From Clostridiales bacterium (lineage in GTDB: Bacteria > Bacillota > Clostridia > Christensenellales > UBA1242), in assembly GCA_003522085.1 (NCBI GenBank), contig DPGI01000005.1, positions 72,112-136,111 on the forward strand: a stretch of 64,000 bases of DNA. Reading direction: 5' to 3'. The position numbers and the translations under genes were made by a program. This document shows, one piece after another, positions 7,258 through 16,480 of the stretch; the stretch's first letter is position 1; each line of letters opens with the position of its first letter. The notes below the pieces were generated by a model. It worked only from the letters and a program-made list of their open reading frames with translations. It searched no databases and was not told the DNA's origin.

Positions 7258-8694
7258 ATGTCGCAAATAATAGAAAAGATTAAAGCGATTGATGCCGAAA
7301 TAAAACGCCGCGAAGAAAGTGATAACTTGCTTCGCTACAACACCGGCGATAAGATACATTTAAAACAGGTTGCATTTCATAAATGCACAAAACGCAATCG
7401 TTGGGTCTTCGGTGGAAATCGCAGCGGCAAAAGCGAGTGCGGTGCGGCCGAAGTTGTCTATCTTGCCCGCGGCAATCATCCATATAAGCCCAACAAAAAA
7501 GAAGGCGTCGAAGGCTGGGTTGTGTCACTTTCACGTCAAGTCCAAAGAGATGTTGCACAGCAAAAAATACTGCATTATCTAAATCCAAAGTGCATCGAAA
7601 AAATAGTCATGACATCTGGCCGAGCCGACAGCCCCGAAAGCGGTATAATTGATTTCATTTTAGTGCGCAATGAGTTTGGAAATCTCAGCAAAATTGGTTT
7701 TAAAAGTTGCGACCAAACTCGCGCAAAATTTCAAGGTTCATCGCTTGATTTTGTGTGGTTTGATGAAGAGCCGCCATTCGATATTTATCGCGAATGCCAG
7801 ATGCGTGTGCTTGATAAACAAGGCGAAATATTTGGAACGATGACCCCGCTAAAAGGGCTGACATGGGTTTATAAAGAAATCTATCTAAACGCAAATAATT
7901 CGCCAGAAGTATGGCATGAAAGTATGTCTTGGCACGACAATCCCTTTCTTTCAAAAACCGAAATTGACTTCTTTTCGTCGTGCCTGCCCGAAGATGAACT
8001 CGCCAGCCGTCGTGACGGTAAATTTACTGCTCTTGGCGGTCAAGTTTATCCTGAGTTTGACGAAAACGTGCACATCATTGAGCCCTTTGATGTTCCGCTT
8101 GAATGGCAAGACAACATTTCAATCGACCCAGGTCTAAACAACCCGCTTTCCGCGCATTGGTATGCAGTTGATTTTGATGGAAACGTCTATGTCGTCGCCG
8201 AGCACTTTGAAGCTAAAAAAGACGTTGTTTATCACGCTGAAAGACTCAAACAAATTTCTCAGCGCTTATCGTGGAAAAGAGAGCGCAACGGAATGCTTGG
8301 CGCACTTATCGACAGCGCAGCAACTCAGCGCACGTTAGCGGCAACGAAAAGCGTTGTCGAACTGTTTTATGACAATGGCATCTTGGTCAATCCGCGAGTC
8401 AACAAAGATATGTTCAGCGGCATTTCAACAGTCAAACGCTATTTAAAAGACGGCGAAGGCAAGCCGCATTTGTTTATATTCAAAAATTGCACAAATTTAA
8501 TTCGAGAGTTTAAATCATACTGGTGGGGCGATCAGGATCTACCAATAAAAAATGATGACCACAGTTTGGACGAACTTAGATATTATTTAATGTCAAAACC
8601 AAAAATACCTCAAAAAAATGAAATAAAAAATGAATTATATGAAGAAAAAATGCGTTTAATGCGCAAATTAAAGGCGAAAAAAACAAGATTTTGA
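7258..8694 (+). CDS. terL: phage terminase large subunit
   Basis: 478 aa, full length for TerL, the ATPase/nuclease motor that packages phage DNA. Seen: Walker A GGNRSGKS (52-59), Walker B VWFDEE (Asp169, Glu170), the coupling motif GTMTPLKG (193-200) and a C-terminal RNase H-like nuclease with Asp290 (ISIDPG), Asp352 (LIDSAA) and Asp438 (HSLDEL). All catalytic residues look intact and the reading frame is unbroken. SD GGGGGGAGAG precedes ATG 7258. No portal, capsid or small terminase gene follows: the next gene is a surface protein and then dinB. It is a prophage remnant or a retained gene; codon use looks like the host's. Confidence 0.88.
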   Translation: MSQIIEKIKAIDAEIKRREESDNLLRYNTGDKIHLKQVAFHKCTKRNRWVFGGNRSGKSECGAAEVVYLARGNHPYKPNKKEGVEGWVVSLSRQVQRDVAQQKILHYLNPKCIEKIVMTSGRADSPESGIIDFILVRNEFGNLSKIGFKSCDQTRAKFQGSSLDFVWFDEEPPFDIYRECQMRVLDKQGEIFGTMTPLKGLTWVYKEIYLNANNSPEVWHESMSWHDNPFLSKTEIDFFSSCLPEDELASRRDGKFTALGGQVYPEFDENVHIIEPFDVPLEWQDNISIDPGLNNPLSAHWYAVDFDGNVYVVAEHFEAKKDVVYHAERLKQISQRLSWKRERNGMLGALIDSAATQRTLAATKSVVELFYDNGILVNPRVNKDMFSGISTVKRYLKDGEGKPHLFIFKNCTNLIREFKSYWWGDQDLPIKNDDHSLDELRYYLMSKPKIPQKNEIKNELYEEKMRLMRKLKAKKTRF

Positions 8695-8767
8695 AATATT
8701 TTTTACATTTGTTTGGAAAAATAAAATAAATATGATAAATTTAAATAGTAAGGAAAATATAAAAAAT

Positions 8768-11122
8768 ATGAAAAAAATATATTCATTTTTAATTTGTTTT
8801 TTACTTGCAATTTTGGCTCTCACTCCGCTTGTTACAAAAAGCGGTGAAAATTTAGATACCATTTATGCTGATGGCGAAAATCAAATCACCGTTTCGTCGG
8901 TAAGTGAACTTCGCGATATTGCCACAAAAGTCAATTCGGGCGAAGATACATATTCAGGCAAAACAATTCTTCTTACCAAAGACTTATTAGATGTCGGAAC
9001 ATGGACGCCAATCGGCCAAAAAGGAGCACCTTTCAAAGGCGTGTTTGACGGGCAGGGGCATACAATCTCAGGCATATCAGTCACAGACGGCCAAACCTAT
9101 CAAGGTCTGTTTGGTTATGCAAGCGGCGCAACAATCAAAAACGTGTGCGTAAAAGATTTTACATCAACCAACCTTTACAATGCTGACGGAGTTTATGTTG
9201 GCTCAATTTTGGGCGCAGGCATTCAAAACACAACAATCGAAAGTTGCGAAGTTGATTCATCAGCATCAACCGATGCCGCATATGAAATCGTTTGCAATTC
9301 AGCAGTCGGCGGCGTAGTCGGCTATCTCGACGGTGGAAGAGTAACCAACACAAGTTCATTTATGAACGTCTATGCAACTTACAATCTCCGCAATGAATAC
9401 ACAATAAAAATCGGTGGTTTTGCAGGCAGAGTCGAAAACAGCATTTTTGTAAAAGCGTCATCATTTGGCGGCGTTAAAATTGAATATTCAGGCGAAGAAG
9501 CTCCAACATTAGATTCAAAATTTTATGTTGGCGGATTTGCCGGCGAAATATCTGGAGACAGCACACAAATGTTTGACGGAGTTGTAGGGGGAACCATCTC
9601 AGCCATCAATAATTATCCAGACACACAAACAATGGTTGTGGGCAGTGTTGCAGGCGCGCTCATCGACGCTCCAACAACAGGCAAAATGACCTCAATCGCA
9701 TACACACAAACTCGTGACGCATTCGGACAAAATAACAGCGGTTATTTGACTGCAAACAATTATATTATGCAGGTTTCTGAAGGCTTAATCTCAGCGCAAG
9801 CATTCTATCAATCAGATTCATACACTTATGAGATGAACGGCGCACAATACACCTTTGTTTGGAGCCAAGGCACCAATAAATGGGATTTCGACAGCGTATG
9901 GGTAATGGCAAATGATAAATTGCGCTTGCAAATTTTCCAATTCTTTGACCTTTCACTTGCTGACTTTTTGGACAATGACGGCTTGCTTGAAAGAACAAGC
10001 GCAGCGCCAACGCCAGCCGACCCATCAAGAAAACCATATGCTTACAACGAAATAGTAAACATGTCAGTAAAATTCAAAAACAGCGAAAACAACAAATATT
10101 ATGACATATCTGACATTTTACTTAACGGACAAAGCCTTAACTTATCTGAATTTATCGAAACTACGTCACCAGATTATGGCACAGTTAAAACATCAAAAAC
10201 AGGAGAAATTACTTTCTATAAAGACGGCGACACCTTTCATTTGGATGTAAAAGCAACAAACTCAACCGAAGGCAAGTATTCGTTCAGATTAAAAGCGATT
10301 GAATATAAAGTTTACATCATGTCTGACGAAAATGGGGCTGTGCGTTACAGTGGTTCATCAACACTTGCGCAAGTTCTCACTCGCGATATGTCAGCGTCAA
10401 GCAATCAAATTTCAATCGAAGCAGTAAGCAACAAAAAATACAAGTTCAATGGCTGGTCAATCTATTATGAAGACTCAACAGCAGGCGACAAAGAATATGA
10501 CCAAAAACTCTGGAAAAAGCAATCAATTTCGCTCCCAGCAACAAACCCACTTGCAATCAAATTTGCAAACGGCGCATACAATCAAAACTTCTTGTTGATG
10601 GCAAATTTTGCGTTTGACCCATGCACATTTAGTTTTGCATTTGACTCGTCAATGATCGCAAAAATCACAGTTAACAACACCGATGTTGTTTCATCTTCGG
10701 GCGAAACAGTGACGCTCGACAAAAACGAAGCGGTTTCAATTAAAGTTTTTGTAAAAGAAGAAGTTGAATTTGACAGTGCAAACCTTGAAAAAGTAATCAA
10801 ATCATTCTTCTCGCGTGACACACTTTCACTCAAACTCGACACCTATAAAGACTCAATCGATCCAACGTTAACGGTCTATGAATACACATTCTCAACCTCA
10901 TCGCTTGATTATGGTTCAGCATCAACTTTCAATTTCTCGCTCACAACAAAAATAGCCGAAAAAAAAGAAGACCCAAACACAACACTTTACATTGTGCTAG
11001 GCAGTGTAGGCGGCGCACTTTTGCTTGCAGGAATTGGCATAACAATTTGGCTTGTAATGCGTAAAAAAGCTTATGGGAAAACAGCTGCGCCAAAAGACGA
11101 CTATAAAAACTATTACTATTAA
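8768..11122 (+). CDS. GLUG-repeat cell-surface protein with C-terminal anchor
   Basis: 784 aa from ATG 8768, where a signal peptide begins (MKKIYSFLICFLLAILA); an in-frame ATG at 8732 lacks an SD. Residues about 35-250 hold several GLUG-type units (GLFGYASGATIKN, GGVVGYLDGGRVTN, GGFAGRVEN, GGFAGEISG, GSVAGALID). The middle resembles Listeria-Bacteroides (InlB-type) repeats (KKYKFNGW), and the end has a single membrane helix (LYIVLGSVGGALLLAGIGI) with a short basic, Tyr-rich tail. GLUG proteins are usually adhesins or surface structural proteins. It stands alone downstream of terL with no sortase motif, so anchoring is by the helix. Confidence 0.75.
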   Translation: MKKIYSFLICFLLAILALTPLVTKSGENLDTIYADGENQITVSSVSELRDIATKVNSGEDTYSGKTILLTKDLLDVGTWTPIGQKGAPFKGVFDGQGHTISGISVTDGQTYQGLFGYASGATIKNVCVKDFTSTNLYNADGVYVGSILGAGIQNTTIESCEVDSSASTDAAYEIVCNSAVGGVVGYLDGGRVTNTSSFMNVYATYNLRNEYTIKIGGFAGRVENSIFVKASSFGGVKIEYSGEEAPTLDSKFYVGGFAGEISGDSTQMFDGVVGGTISAINNYPDTQTMVVGSVAGALIDAPTTGKMTSIAYTQTRDAFGQNNSGYLTANNYIMQVSEGLISAQAFYQSDSYTYEMNGAQYTFVWSQGTNKWDFDSVWVMANDKLRLQIFQFFDLSLADFLDNDGLLERTSAAPTPADPSRKPYAYNEIVNMSVKFKNSENNKYYDISDILLNGQSLNLSEFIETTSPDYGTVKTSKTGEITFYKDGDTFHLDVKATNSTEGKYSFRLKAIEYKVYIMSDENGAVRYSGSSTLAQVLTRDMSASSNQISIEAVSNKKYKFNGWSIYYEDSTAGDKEYDQKLWKKQSISLPATNPLAIKFANGAYNQNFLLMANFAFDPCTFSFAFDSSMIAKITVNNTDVVSSSGETVTLDKNEAVSIKVFVKEEVEFDSANLEKVIKSFFSRDTLSLKLDTYKDSIDPTLTVYEYTFSTSSLDYGSASTFNFSLTTKIAEKKEDPNTTLYIVLGSVGGALLLAGIGITIWLVMRKKAYGKTAAPKDDYKNYYY

Positions 11123-11154
11123 AGATAGCAAAAAATTAAAAATTGCAAAAAAGT

Positions 11155-12354
11155 TTATTCTTCTCGATGATTTTTGCGATTGATAAATTTTTCGCTGTCA
11201 CTAGCTTTATAAATCACATCACTTCCATACTTGGAGGTGATGTTTTTTATTCCAATAGCGGTCTTGCTAGGCTTTTCGTCAAAAAATGAAATTTGCTTAG
11301 CCTTGTCAATTTTGTCAAGATTTGTTATGTTAACGCGAACGGCGCGAATAGGCAATGAATAATCATAAAAGCTATCCAAAATTTGCATAGCATGCGCAGT
11401 TATGGTTTCGCTTGCAAAGCATGGTGCATAAGATGCGGACTTGCCATAACGCTTCAATTCATTTGACTTAATCGAAATACTTATGGTCTTGCCTTCAAAG
11501 TGTCCGGCGATAAGACGTTTGCTGATTTTTTCCGCCAAAAAAGCGACCACTTTTTCAATATCTTCGCGCTTTTGAATATCTTTTATAGTGGTTGTCCCGT
11601 TGCCAACGCTCTTTGGCGCTGGTTGGTCATAATAGCACATAACTTTGTCTTCTTCGCTGCCGCGCAAATTTTGCAGCAGTTTCACGCCTGTTATGCCCAA
11701 AAGGTCGTGAATATAACTTTCTTTCAGCGCGCAAAATTCGCCGATAGTGTTTATATTTATAAGTTTAAATTTGCTGTTAAGCCTTCTTCCAATCCCAACA
11801 ATCGAGTTGAGTGGCAGGTGATAAGCAATCTCTTTAAATTTATCTTTTGGAATCACAGTCACTGCATCTGGCTTTTTCAAATCTGAGCCAAGTTTAGCGT
11901 AAATTTTCGAAAACGAAACGCCCACCGAAACGGTGAATCCAAACTCTTTCTTAATGCGTTCTTTAATCTCATAAGCAATTTCTTCGCCCGTCTTTCCAAG
12001 CACTTTAAGCGACGGCGTCACATCAAGCCAGCATTCGTCAAGTCCCAGTGGTTCAACCAAATCGGTGTATTGCAAATAAACTTCATGCAAACGCTGTGAA
12101 ATGTTTTCATAAAGACCGTAATGGGGAGAAAGGCAAACAAGTTCTGGGCAAATTCTTTTCGCTTCAAAAATTGTCTGACCTGTCTGAACGCCGCTCTTTT
12201 TTGCTATTTCGTTTTTGGCAAGAATAATGCCCGTTCTTTTTTCTGGGTCACCTGCAACAGCCACGGGCTTGTCTTTAAGTTCGGGGCGGGTGGCGCATTC
12301 AACCGAAGCAAAAAAATTGTTGACATCAGAATGCAAAATAGTCCTTTCAATCAT
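11155..12354 (-). CDS. dinB: DNA polymerase IV (Y-family translesion polymerase)
   Basis: 399 aa. Y-family hallmarks are present: HSDVNNFFASVE (Asp10), the fingers/palm segment IILAKNEIAKKSGVQTG, catalytic LDECWLDV (Asp106, Glu107), and VGVSFSKIYAKLGSDLKKP. The thumb's helix-hairpin-helix (IVGIGRRLNSKF) and a little-finger domain follow. It copies past damaged bases with low fidelity. SD GGGAGG lies ten bases upstream of the ATG. Compared with typical DinB (SxDEA), the motif is LDECW. It is monocistronic, convergent with the surface-protein gene and divergent from the amidohydrolase-like gene. Confidence 0.93.
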   Translation of the reverse strand: MIERTILHSDVNNFFASVECATRPELKDKPVAVAGDPEKRTGIILAKNEIAKKSGVQTGQTIFEAKRICPELVCLSPHYGLYENISQRLHEVYLQYTDLVEPLGLDECWLDVTPSLKVLGKTGEEIAYEIKERIKKEFGFTVSVGVSFSKIYAKLGSDLKKPDAVTVIPKDKFKEIAYHLPLNSIVGIGRRLNSKFKLININTIGEFCALKESYIHDLLGITGVKLLQNLRGSEEDKVMCYYDQPAPKSVGNGTTTIKDIQKREDIEKVVAFLAEKISKRLIAGHFEGKTISISIKSNELKRYGKSASYAPCFASETITAHAMQILDSFYDYSLPIRAVRVNITNLDKIDKAKQISFFDEKPSKTAIGIKNITSKYGSDVIYKASDSEKFINRKNHREE

Positions 12355-12428
12355 TTGCTTTCGCCTCCCAAAAAATGTATAATATGAATGTAATTATTCT
12401 CTAATATTTTACAAGTTAAAGGAAATTT

Positions 12429-13136
12429 ATGCAACAAAATATGCTACAAAACTTTACAAATTCATTTTGCATAGATGGCGAAGGTGTGATAGAAAAAAAC
12501 GTCGCAGCAGGTGTCAAAACGCTTAATTTGTTGACGTCAAATCCGCTTTTGGCCGCAAAAAAATATCAACAACACTCTCTCGCAGGCAAAATCATAGTCA
12601 AACCTGACGAGATTAAATTCTCAACAATAAAAAAACTGCAAAAACAAGGCATTGACCTTGCATTATATATTGATTTATCTTGTTATGATGAAAAGCAACT
12701 AGAAAAATTTTCGGCATTAAATATGCCTGTTTTTATTCCGCTTTTTGACAACTTAAAAAAGACGGGAGAAATCGCCAGCCAGTATGGCATCTCGCCCGCA
12801 AAACTGATTGAAGATATGGGATTTTTAGACCGCGATTGCACAATAGTCGGCGGCGAATATGCCGACAAAGACGACCTTGAAATTTTGGGCTTATATGGCG
12901 CGAAAATGGCGGTTTGTCCAATCTTTCAGTCGCAGCAAGGTGAAACCTTTTCAAACGTTGTGCTCATGCAAAAAATGGGGCTTAAAGTGCAGTTAGGCAG
13001 CGGCGGAAATGCTGAAATCAACATGACAGGCGAAGCCAACTATCTTTATCTTACAACGTTGTCACTGCTTGAAAACCCACAAGCGGTGTCGCGCGAAGAA
13101 ATACAAAGAATGACAGGAGAAAATTATGAAAATTGA
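12429..13136 (+). CDS. degenerate amidohydrolase-like protein
   Basis: 235 aa, about half the length of a complete enzyme of this superfamily. The C-terminal half follows the pattern of TIM-barrel deaminases and chlorohydrolases: TIVGGEYADKDDLEILG..GAKMAVCP, then a segment ending VQLGSGG. In active relatives the first segment carries a zinc His where Gly141-Gly142 stands here, and the last one an Asp (LGTDG), here LGSGG. The N-terminal HxH metal motif is absent too. It therefore looks like a non-catalytic relative. SD AAAGGAAA precedes ATG 12429. The gene overlaps tex by 11 bp, suggesting co-expression. Homology is judged by eye only. Confidence 0.5.
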   Translation: MQQNMLQNFTNSFCIDGEGVIEKNVAAGVKTLNLLTSNPLLAAKKYQQHSLAGKIIVKPDEIKFSTIKKLQKQGIDLALYIDLSCYDEKQLEKFSALNMPVFIPLFDNLKKTGEIASQYGISPAKLIEDMGFLDRDCTIVGGEYADKDDLEILGLYGAKMAVCPIFQSQQGETFSNVVLMQKMGLKVQLGSGGNAEINMTGEANYLYLTTLSLLENPQAVSREEIQRMTGENYEN

Positions 13137-15270
13137 AGAAATCTTAGCAAGTGAATTTAGTCTTAAACAAGTTTATGCCGAAAACATAATCTCGCTTTTA
13201 GACGAAGGCAACACAATTCCATTTATCGCAAGATACCGAAAAGAAATGCACGGCTCATGTGACGACCAAGTGCTCCGCGCTTTTTCTGACAGACTTAAAT
13301 ATTTAAGAAATTTGAATGAAGAAAAAGAAAAGGTTCAACGTGTAATCACCGAGCAAGGCAAGTGGACGCCAGAGCTTGAAAAAGCACTTTCAGCCGCTCA
13401 AACTTTGACAGAAGTCGAAGACATCTATCGTCCATACAAGCCAAAAAGAAAAACTCGCGCATCAGTCGCAATCGCAAATGGTTTAGAGCCTCTCGCTGAC
13501 ATTATTCAAAGCCAGAAGAAAGGCGTAAACATTCAAGAAGAAGCCGCAAACTTTGTCAACGAAAACGTGCCAGATGTTGCAGCCGCAATCCAAGGCGCAA
13601 AAGATATCATCGCAGAAAGAATCAGTGACGATGCCGAACTCCGCAAAAATTTGCGCGAACTTTTATGGGAAAAAGCCAGCCTTTTCTGCACGCTTTTAGA
13701 CGGCGAAAACAAACTCACTTACGAAGGTTACAATGGCTTTAAACAAGAAGTAAACAAGCTTCCAAGCCACCGAATCTTAGCGATAAATCGTGGCGAAAAA
13801 GAAAAGTGTTTAAAAGTTGAAACACAAGTAAATATGGAACTTCTTTTAAACGAAATTCGCTCATCTTACAAAAAAGATAACGAACAAACCAACGAAATCA
13901 TGGACGAGATAATCGAAGACTCGCTTGACCGTTTGCTTTTTCCAGCGCTTGAACGTGAACTTCGCTCAACGCTTACAGACAACGCTTGCGAACAAGCCAT
14001 CAAAATGTTTGAAGTCAACTTAAAGCCACTTTTGATGGAAGCCCCACTCAAAAACAACATAATTTTAGGGCTCGACCCAGCGTATAGAACTGGCTGCAAA
14101 ATCGCTGTAATCGACAAAAAAGGTGACGTATTAGACACAACAGTAATCTATCCAACACCACCACAATCAAAAACAGAAGAAAGCATCGAAAAACTTAAAG
14201 CGCTCATCGAAAAATACAATGTTGACATTGTTTCAATCGGAAACGGAACTGCATCAAAAGAAGCCGAAATCTTTGTTGCCGAACTTATAAAACACGTTTC
14301 GCGCCCAGTTTCATATGCGGTTGTAAGCGAAGCCGGCGCATCTGTGTATTCAGCATCAAAACTCGGCGCCGAAGAATTCCCAGACTATGACGTATCTCTC
14401 CGCAGCGCAGTATCAATTGCCCGCAGACTTCAAGACCCACTTGCTGAACTCATCAAAATCGACGTTAAAAGCATCGGCGTAGGTCAATACCAACACGACA
14501 TGCCACAAGCACGCTTAACCGAAGTGCTTACAGGCGTTGTAGAAGATTGCGTAAACAGTGTAGGAGTCGACTTAAACACAGCATCTCCATCGCTCCTGTC
14601 ATACGTTTCAGGTCTTAATATGTCAATCGCAAAAAACATAACAGCATATCGTGCAAAAATCAAAGGCTTTAAAAACAGAAGCGAACTTCTTTCTGTTCCA
14701 AAACTTGGACCAAAAGCGTTTGAACAATGTGCAGGTTTCTTGCGCATAACTGACGGAAACAACATTCTCGACAACACAGGCGTCCACCCAGAAGCATACG
14801 AAGCAACCGACAAGCTTTTGAAAATGTTTACACTCACAGTTGACGATGTCCGTAAAGGCGAACTCAACCTTGAAAATCTCATCGCTCTTAAAGGCGAACA
14901 AAAAGTTGCCGATGAAATTGGAGTCGGCGTTCCAACACTCCACGACATCGCAAAAGAACTCGCAAAGCCGGGCAGAGACATCCGTGAAAGCATGCCAAAG
15001 CCAGTCCTTCGCAGCGACGTTTTAAGCATGGAAGACTTAAAAGAAGGCATGGTGTTCAGCGGCAAAGTGCGCAATGTTGTCGACTTTGGAGCGTTTGTTG
15101 ACATTGGCGTGCATCAAGACGGCTTAGTCCACATTTCACAAATCTGTGATGCCTACATCAAACATCCATCAGAAGTTTTAAAAGTTGGACAAACAGTAGA
15201 CGTTAAAATTTTAAGCGTCGACCTTGAAAAAAAGCGTATTTCGCTTACAATGAAAGGAATAGAAAAGTAA
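13126..15270 (+). CDS. tex: Tex-type S1 RNA-binding protein
   Basis: 714 aa. Tex family: N-terminal helical region with the signature IPFIARYRKEMHGSCDDQVLR (about 32-52, only partly quoted elsewhere), a YqgF/RNase H-like domain beginning IILGLDPAYRTGCKIAVID (about 309-327), a helix-hairpin-helix region (NITAYR...LLSVPKLGPKAFEQCAGFLRI), and a C-terminal S1 domain (GMVFSGKVRNVVDFGAFVDIG). Tex binds nucleic acids and affects transcription and stress tolerance; the exact role is unsettled. SD GGAGA precedes ATG 13126 within the previous gene. It leads into the mcsA-mcsB-clpC genes with only 24 bases before mcsA, so it may be part of that operon. Confidence 0.93.
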   Translation: MKIEEILASEFSLKQVYAENIISLLDEGNTIPFIARYRKEMHGSCDDQVLRAFSDRLKYLRNLNEEKEKVQRVITEQGKWTPELEKALSAAQTLTEVEDIYRPYKPKRKTRASVAIANGLEPLADIIQSQKKGVNIQEEAANFVNENVPDVAAAIQGAKDIIAERISDDAELRKNLRELLWEKASLFCTLLDGENKLTYEGYNGFKQEVNKLPSHRILAINRGEKEKCLKVETQVNMELLLNEIRSSYKKDNEQTNEIMDEIIEDSLDRLLFPALERELRSTLTDNACEQAIKMFEVNLKPLLMEAPLKNNIILGLDPAYRTGCKIAVIDKKGDVLDTTVIYPTPPQSKTEESIEKLKALIEKYNVDIVSIGNGTASKEAEIFVAELIKHVSRPVSYAVVSEAGASVYSASKLGAEEFPDYDVSLRSAVSIARRLQDPLAELIKIDVKSIGVGQYQHDMPQARLTEVLTGVVEDCVNSVGVDLNTASPSLLSYVSGLNMSIAKNITAYRAKIKGFKNRSELLSVPKLGPKAFEQCAGFLRITDGNNILDNTGVHPEAYEATDKLLKMFTLTVDDVRKGELNLENLIALKGEQKVADEIGVGVPTLHDIAKELAKPGRDIRESMPKPVLRSDVLSMEDLKEGMVFSGKVRNVVDFGAFVDIGVHQDGLVHISQICDAYIKHPSEVLKVGQTVDVKILSVDLEKKRISLTMKGIEK

Positions 15271-15294
15271 TTTAGATTAAAAAAGGAGAAAACT

Positions 15295-15477
15295 ACGGAA
15301 AAAGACACATGCCCATATTGTGGCAGCACCTACAAAATGATTAAAGAAAGCGGACTTGTTGGCTGTGAAAACTGCTATTTTGAAATAGCAGAACTTTCGC
15401 AAGCGGCACGCTCGCTTTTTGACGGCAAAACTTTTTCCGGCCGCGCTCCACAAAGGAGGGGACATGGACAATTTTAG
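15295..15477 (+). CDS. mcsA: short McsA-type zinc protein, apparent ACG start
   Basis: 60 aa, with no ATG, GTG or TTG that would give the whole domain. The frame between the tex stop and mcsB encodes CPYCG and GCENCYFE, a single four-Cys zinc knuckle, then a segment ending FSGRAPQRRG. This matches the middle of McsA (CPxCG...GCxxCYxxF...GKxP), the adaptor/activator of the McsB arginine kinase. AAAGGAG (15282-15288) stands six bases before ACG 15295, ideal spacing for a start. The first in-frame ATG would remove the first CxxC. Full McsA is about 180 aa with further Cys motifs and a UVR segment, both missing here. It overlaps mcsB by 14 bp. Confidence 0.75.
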   Translation, partial: TEKDTCPYCGSTYKMIKESGLVGCENCYFEIAELSQAARSLFDGKTFSGRAPQRRGHGQF

Positions 15478-16480
15478 CAGTGTTGCAATCTCCTCACGAA
15501 TTCGCTTAGCCCGCAACATTTCGGGCATCGAATTTATGCCCAAACTCACCAGCGAAGACAAAATCGACTATATCTCATCTTCAATGCAGGCACTTTTGTC
15601 GGCATCTGGCGACTTTACAACGCAAAAACTAGCCGATTTGCCTTTGTCACGCTGCACATCGCTGTTAGAGCGTCACATAATCTCAAAAGCGCTTATCGAA
15701 AACAAAGACATTTCGCTTGTTTCAACAAATGAAGATGAGTCGATAATTGTTATGATTATGGAAGAAGACCACTTGCGTCTTCAAAGCATCTTGCCGGGGC
15801 TCAACCTGTTTGAAGCATATAATCAGCTCCTGCCACTCGACGAAAAAATCTCATCAAGTTTTGTCATCGCCTTTGACGACGAACTTGGCTATTTGACATC
15901 GTCGCCATCAAATCTTGGCACAGGAATGCGCGCATCAGTCATGGTGTTTATTCCAGCGCTCGAAAAAAGTGGTAGAATAAATCAGCTCATTTCCGAAGCC
16001 CGAAAGTTTGGATTGACTTTCCGCGGTGCGTATGGCGAAGGCAGCGAAAGCAAAGGCTTTATCTATCAAATCTCAAATCAGGGTCTGCTCAGTTTAAGTG
16101 AAGAAGAAATAATCGACCGTGTAAACGACTTTTTCTTTAGCATATATGACGAAGAAATGCGTTTAAGAGCGCAAATTTATGAGCAAAATAAAGACGAACT
16201 CAACGACCAAATCATGCGTGCATATGGCATACTCACAAATGCCTATTTGCTTGAAGAAGACGAGATGTTTTCGCTGCTTGGTATGATAAGGTTTGGGCAC
16301 GAACTTGGTTTGCTTAAAATCAAAGATGTTGACCTGTTTATGAAGCTTTTTTATCATGGCGGGGCAGCATTATTAAAAGAAATTCGACCTTTTTCGCAAG
16401 ATGAAAAGGAAAACCGCATTCGAGCCGAGTATATAGTAAAAAGGGTAAAAAACCTAGTAAAAATAGGAGGTGAAAAATGA
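15464..16480 (+). CDS. mcsB: protein-arginine kinase McsB
   Basis: 338 aa from ATG 15464, preceded by AAAGGAGGGG (15453-15461). McsB phosphorylates arginines to mark proteins for ClpC-ClpP. Guanidino-kinase-type motifs are present: SSRIRLARNI near the start, EEDHLRLQ, DDELGYLTSSPSNLGTGMR and a C-terminal YGEGSESKGFIYQISNQ stretch. The start overlaps mcsA, and the stop overlaps the clpC start by four bases (ATGA), so the three are translationally coupled. A ctsR repressor gene, the usual first gene of this operon in Bacillota, is not in the window. Confidence 0.95.
   Translation: MDNFSSVAISSRIRLARNISGIEFMPKLTSEDKIDYISSSMQALLSASGDFTTQKLADLPLSRCTSLLERHIISKALIENKDISLVSTNEDESIIVMIMEEDHLRLQSILPGLNLFEAYNQLLPLDEKISSSFVIAFDDELGYLTSSPSNLGTGMRASVMVFIPALEKSGRINQLISEARKFGLTFRGAYGEGSESKGFIYQISNQGLLSLSEEEIIDRVNDFFFSIYDEEMRLRAQIYEQNKDELNDQIMRAYGILTNAYLLEEDEMFSLLGMIRFGHELGLLKIKDVDLFMKLFYHGGAALLKEIRPFSQDEKENRIRAEYIVKRVKNLVKIGGEK

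Noticed and set aside
14484..15104. Long minus-strand frame inside tex
   Set aside because: Ser/Leu-rich composition and opposite placement to a conserved gene show it is a shadow.
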